Shown piece after piece: positions 62,132 through 64,000 of a stretch of 64,000 nucleotides of DNA. The notes beneath the pieces were generated by a model. It ran no database searches. It saw nothing but the letters and a program-made list of their open reading frames with translations, and was not told where the DNA came from. Numbering within the stretch: the stretch's first letter is position 1; each line of letters begins with the position of its first letter. Source of the stretch: RH-AL1 sp965249685. Its GTDB lineage: Bacteria; Pseudomonadota; Alphaproteobacteria; Rhizobiales; Beijerinckiaceae. Location of the stretch: NCBI GenBank assembly GCA_965249685.1, contig CBDFMN010000003.1:1054001-1118000 (forward strand), read 5' to 3'. The position numbers were made by a program, and so were the translations under genes.

Positions 62132-64000
62132 CAGCGTACGCCTCCGACGAGGTACCAGGAGATGAGAACCGTGACGCCGATGAGCATGGCGAAGGCATAA
62201 TGGTAGATGTACCCGCTCTGCAGCTTCACCGCCTGGCGGGTCGCCACCACGATCGAGGCCGAGATGCCGTCCGGTCCGAACCGGTCGATGAGCCCCTGGT
62301 CGCCGCGATGCCAGAACAGCCGCCCGATCCAAAACGCCGGCCGTACGAAGAGGATGTCGTAAAGCTCGTCGAAATACCATTTGTGGACGAGGAACTGGTA
62401 GAGAGCCGGAGCGGCGCGCGCCCAGGCGACAGGTGCGGCCGGGTTGTAGACATAGGCGTAAAAAGCCGTCAGGAAGCCGCCGAGCAGAAGGACCTGCGGG
62501 ATCCATTTCACTGCCGCCGGCACCTCCTCCATGTCGTGGAGGATGTGGTTGTCTGGCCCATAGAAGAGCGAGCCCTTCCAGAACTCGGACTGCGCGTCGC
62601 CGATGAAATAGTGAGTGAAGGCGAGGCCCGCGAACAAAGCTCCGACCGACAGGACGTAGAGCGGCACGAGCATCGTGTTGGGCGACTCGTGCGGGTCGAG
62701 CTTATGGTCGCCATGATGATCGTCGTGCGGAGCGTGGTCGTCGTGCGAGGGCTCGAGATGAGCCTTCTTGCCCTCTTCCGCCGTAATCCCATGGTCGTCG
62801 GTATGGGCGTGTTCCCAACGGCGCGGGCCGAAGAACGTCATGAACGTCAGCCGGAACGAGTAGAACGAGGTCAGTCCGACCGCCGCCGTCGTCAAGAGGT
62901 AGCCGTAGAAAGCGCCCGTCCGATGCGAAGCGAAAGCGGCCTCGATGATCGCGTCCTTGGAGAAATAGCCGGCCGTCATCGGGAAACCGACGAGCGCCAG
63001 CGTGCCGATCATCATCGCCCAGGCGGTCACCGGGATCTTCTTCCACAGGCCTCCCATGTTGCGCATGTCCTGCTCGTGATGCATCGCGTGGATGACGGAG
63101 CCGGCGCAGAGGAACAGCAGAGCTTTGAAGAAGGCATGGGTGAACAAGTGGAACACGCCGAGGCCGTAGCCGCCGACGCCGAGCGCGACGAACATGTAAC
63201 CGAGCTGCGAGCAGGTCGAATAGGCGATCACGCGCTTGATGTCGTTCTGCACGCAGCCGATCGTCGCCGCGAAGAAGCAAGTCGTGCCGCCCACGATGGT
63301 GACGAAGCTGAGGGCGGCCGGCGCCTGTTCGAACAGCGGTGAAAGGCGTGCAACCATGAAGACGCCGGCGGTGACCATCGTCGCGGCGTGGATGAGGGCG
63401 GAGACGGGGGTCGGCCCCTCCATCGCGTCCGGTAGCCATGTGTGCAGCAGGAACTGCGCCGACTTGCCCATCGCACCCATGAAGAGCAGCAGGCAGGCGA
63501 CCGTCATCTGATCGAAATCATGGCCGAACACATGCACCGACTTGTTGGCAAGTCCGGGTGCTGCGGCAAAGATCGTCTCGAAGGAGACGGAATTGGTGAT
63601 GAGGAAGACGGCGAAGATACCGAGAAGAAAGCCGAAATCGCCGACGCGGTTGACCACGAAGGCCTTGATCGCCGCGGCGTTGGCGGTCGGCTTGTAGTAC
63701 CAGAAGCCGATCAGCAGGTACGAGGCGAGCCCTACGCCCTCCCAGCCGAAGAACATCTGGAGGAGGTTGTCGGAGGTCACCAGCATCAGCATGGTGAACG
63801 TAAAGAGGCTGAGGTAGGCGAAGAACCGCGGGCGCGCCGGATCTTCGTGCATGTAGCCCATGGAATAGAGGTGCACGAGCGCGGAGACGGTGTTGACCAC
63901 CACGAGCATCATCGCGGTGAGCGCATCGACGCGGAAGGTCCAGTCCACCTTCAGCGAGCCGACGGTGAACCAATTGCCGAGCACCGAGGCCGTCTCCGGC
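62131..64000 (-). CDS. nuoL: NADH-quinone oxidoreductase subunit L (5' end cut by window)
   Basis: The largest antiporter-like complex I subunit, with the lateral helix. The frame stays open to the end of the window, so the N-terminal 30-60 residues are missing; the visible part is 623 residues. Motifs: FFGWEGVGLASYLLIGFWYYKP, GKSAQFLLHTWLPDAMEGPTPVSALIHAATMV and KRVIAYSTCSQLGYMFVALG. An insert very rich in His and Asp (EPSHDDHAPHDDHHGDHKLDPH) lies in a loop before the lateral-helix region. Confidence 0.95.
   Translation of the reverse strand, partial: PETASVLGNWFTVGSLKVDWTFRVDALTAMMLVVVNTVSALVHLYSMGYMHEDPARPRFFAYLSLFTFTMLMLVTSDNLLQMFFGWEGVGLASYLLIGFWYYKPTANAAAIKAFVVNRVGDFGFLLGIFAVFLITNSVSFETIFAAAPGLANKSVHVFGHDFDQMTVACLLLFMGAMGKSAQFLLHTWLPDAMEGPTPVSALIHAATMVTAGVFMVARLSPLFEQAPAALSFVTIVGGTTCFFAATIGCVQNDIKRVIAYSTCSQLGYMFVALGVGGYGLGVFHLFTHAFFKALLFLCAGSVIHAMHHEQDMRNMGGLWKKIPVTAWAMMIGTLALVGFPMTAGYFSKDAIIEAAFASHRTGAFYGYLLTTAAVGLTSFYSFRLTFMTFFGPRRWEHAHTDDHGITAEEGKKAHLEPSHDDHAPHDDHHGDHKLDPHESPNTMLVPLYVLSVGALFAGLAFTHYFIGDAQSEFWKGSLFYGPDNHILHDMEEVPAAVKWIPQVLLLGGFLTAFYAYVYNPAAPVAWARAAPALYQFLVHKWYFDELYDILFVRPAFWIGRLFWHRGDQGLIDRFGPDGISASIVVATRQAVKLQSGYIYHYAFAMLIGVTVLISWYLVGGVR

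Overview
The window is high-GC DNA with densely packed, often overlapping genes, from an alphaproteobacterium, most likely of the order Hyphomicrobiales (Rhizobiales). The evidence is gene content and order: the block thiL-nusB-ribH-ribE-ribD-nrdR-glyA, an LdtR-type regulator beside an L,D-transpeptidase and a DUF6163 protein, hemB next to an RDD protein and an Ate/Bpt-type transferase, nuoLMN-birA-rnj-mce, an imuA-imuB-dnaE2 mutagenesis cassette behind a GTTC-N7-GTTC LexA box, and a proton-pumping pyrophosphatase of the K+-independent type. Genus cannot be decided from the sequence.

Layout. 1-6.6 kb: pyroglutamyl peptidase; a LysR regulator divergent from pirin and wrbA; a Tat-signalled fumarylacetoacetate-hydrolase-family protein; a secreted PQQ-type sugar dehydrogenase; a TerC-family membrane protein; a 55-residue hydrophobic protein. 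6.8-12.8 kb: SOS mutasome imuA-imuB-dnaE2. 12.8-23.2 kb: a caspase-fold protein lacking its catalytic pair, a cytochrome b/molybdopterin oxidoreductase pair, a CLC transporter with a metallo-beta-lactamase-fold hydrolase, a DUF1499 protein, an acyl-CoA ligase, a 62-residue protein and a metallophosphoesterase. 23.2-33 kb: a deacetylase-family protein, hppA, and the rib/nus/thi/nrdR/glyA block on the minus strand. 33-42 kb: L,D-transpeptidase and ldtR, DUF6163, glutathionyl-hydroquinone reductase, hemB, and the isochorismatase, RDD and transferase genes. 42-44.1 kb: a Gly/Tyr-rich exported protein, an HxlR regulator divergent from a decayed short-chain dehydrogenase, and tRNA-Ser(UGA).

44.3-48.8 kb holds the most interesting locus: a five-gene overlapping operon encoding RsbR-, RsbS- and RsbT-like proteins (stressosome and switch kinase), an RsbX-like phosphatase fused to another ATPase domain, and a hybrid histidine kinase that carries an RsbT-like ATPase at its N-terminus. 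It looks like a stressosome wired to a phosphorelay rather than to sigma-B. It is followed by a chemoreceptor with a C-terminal CheR-docking pentapeptide, a NodS-like methyltransferase, a cluster of two 24-25-residue membrane peptides around a larger membrane protein with a possible general-stress (EcfG-type) promoter, a four-gene quinoprotein (PQQ) relay cluster, methylmalonyl-CoA epimerase, RNase J, BirA, and the complex I genes nuoN, nuoM and nuoL (nuoL is cut by the window end).

Three loci have interrupted frames: glyA (one missing base), a small membrane-protein gene at 48.9 kb (one missing base) and the SDR gene at 43.5 kb (two shifts plus loss of the C-terminus). The first two could be sequence or assembly errors; the third looks like real decay.
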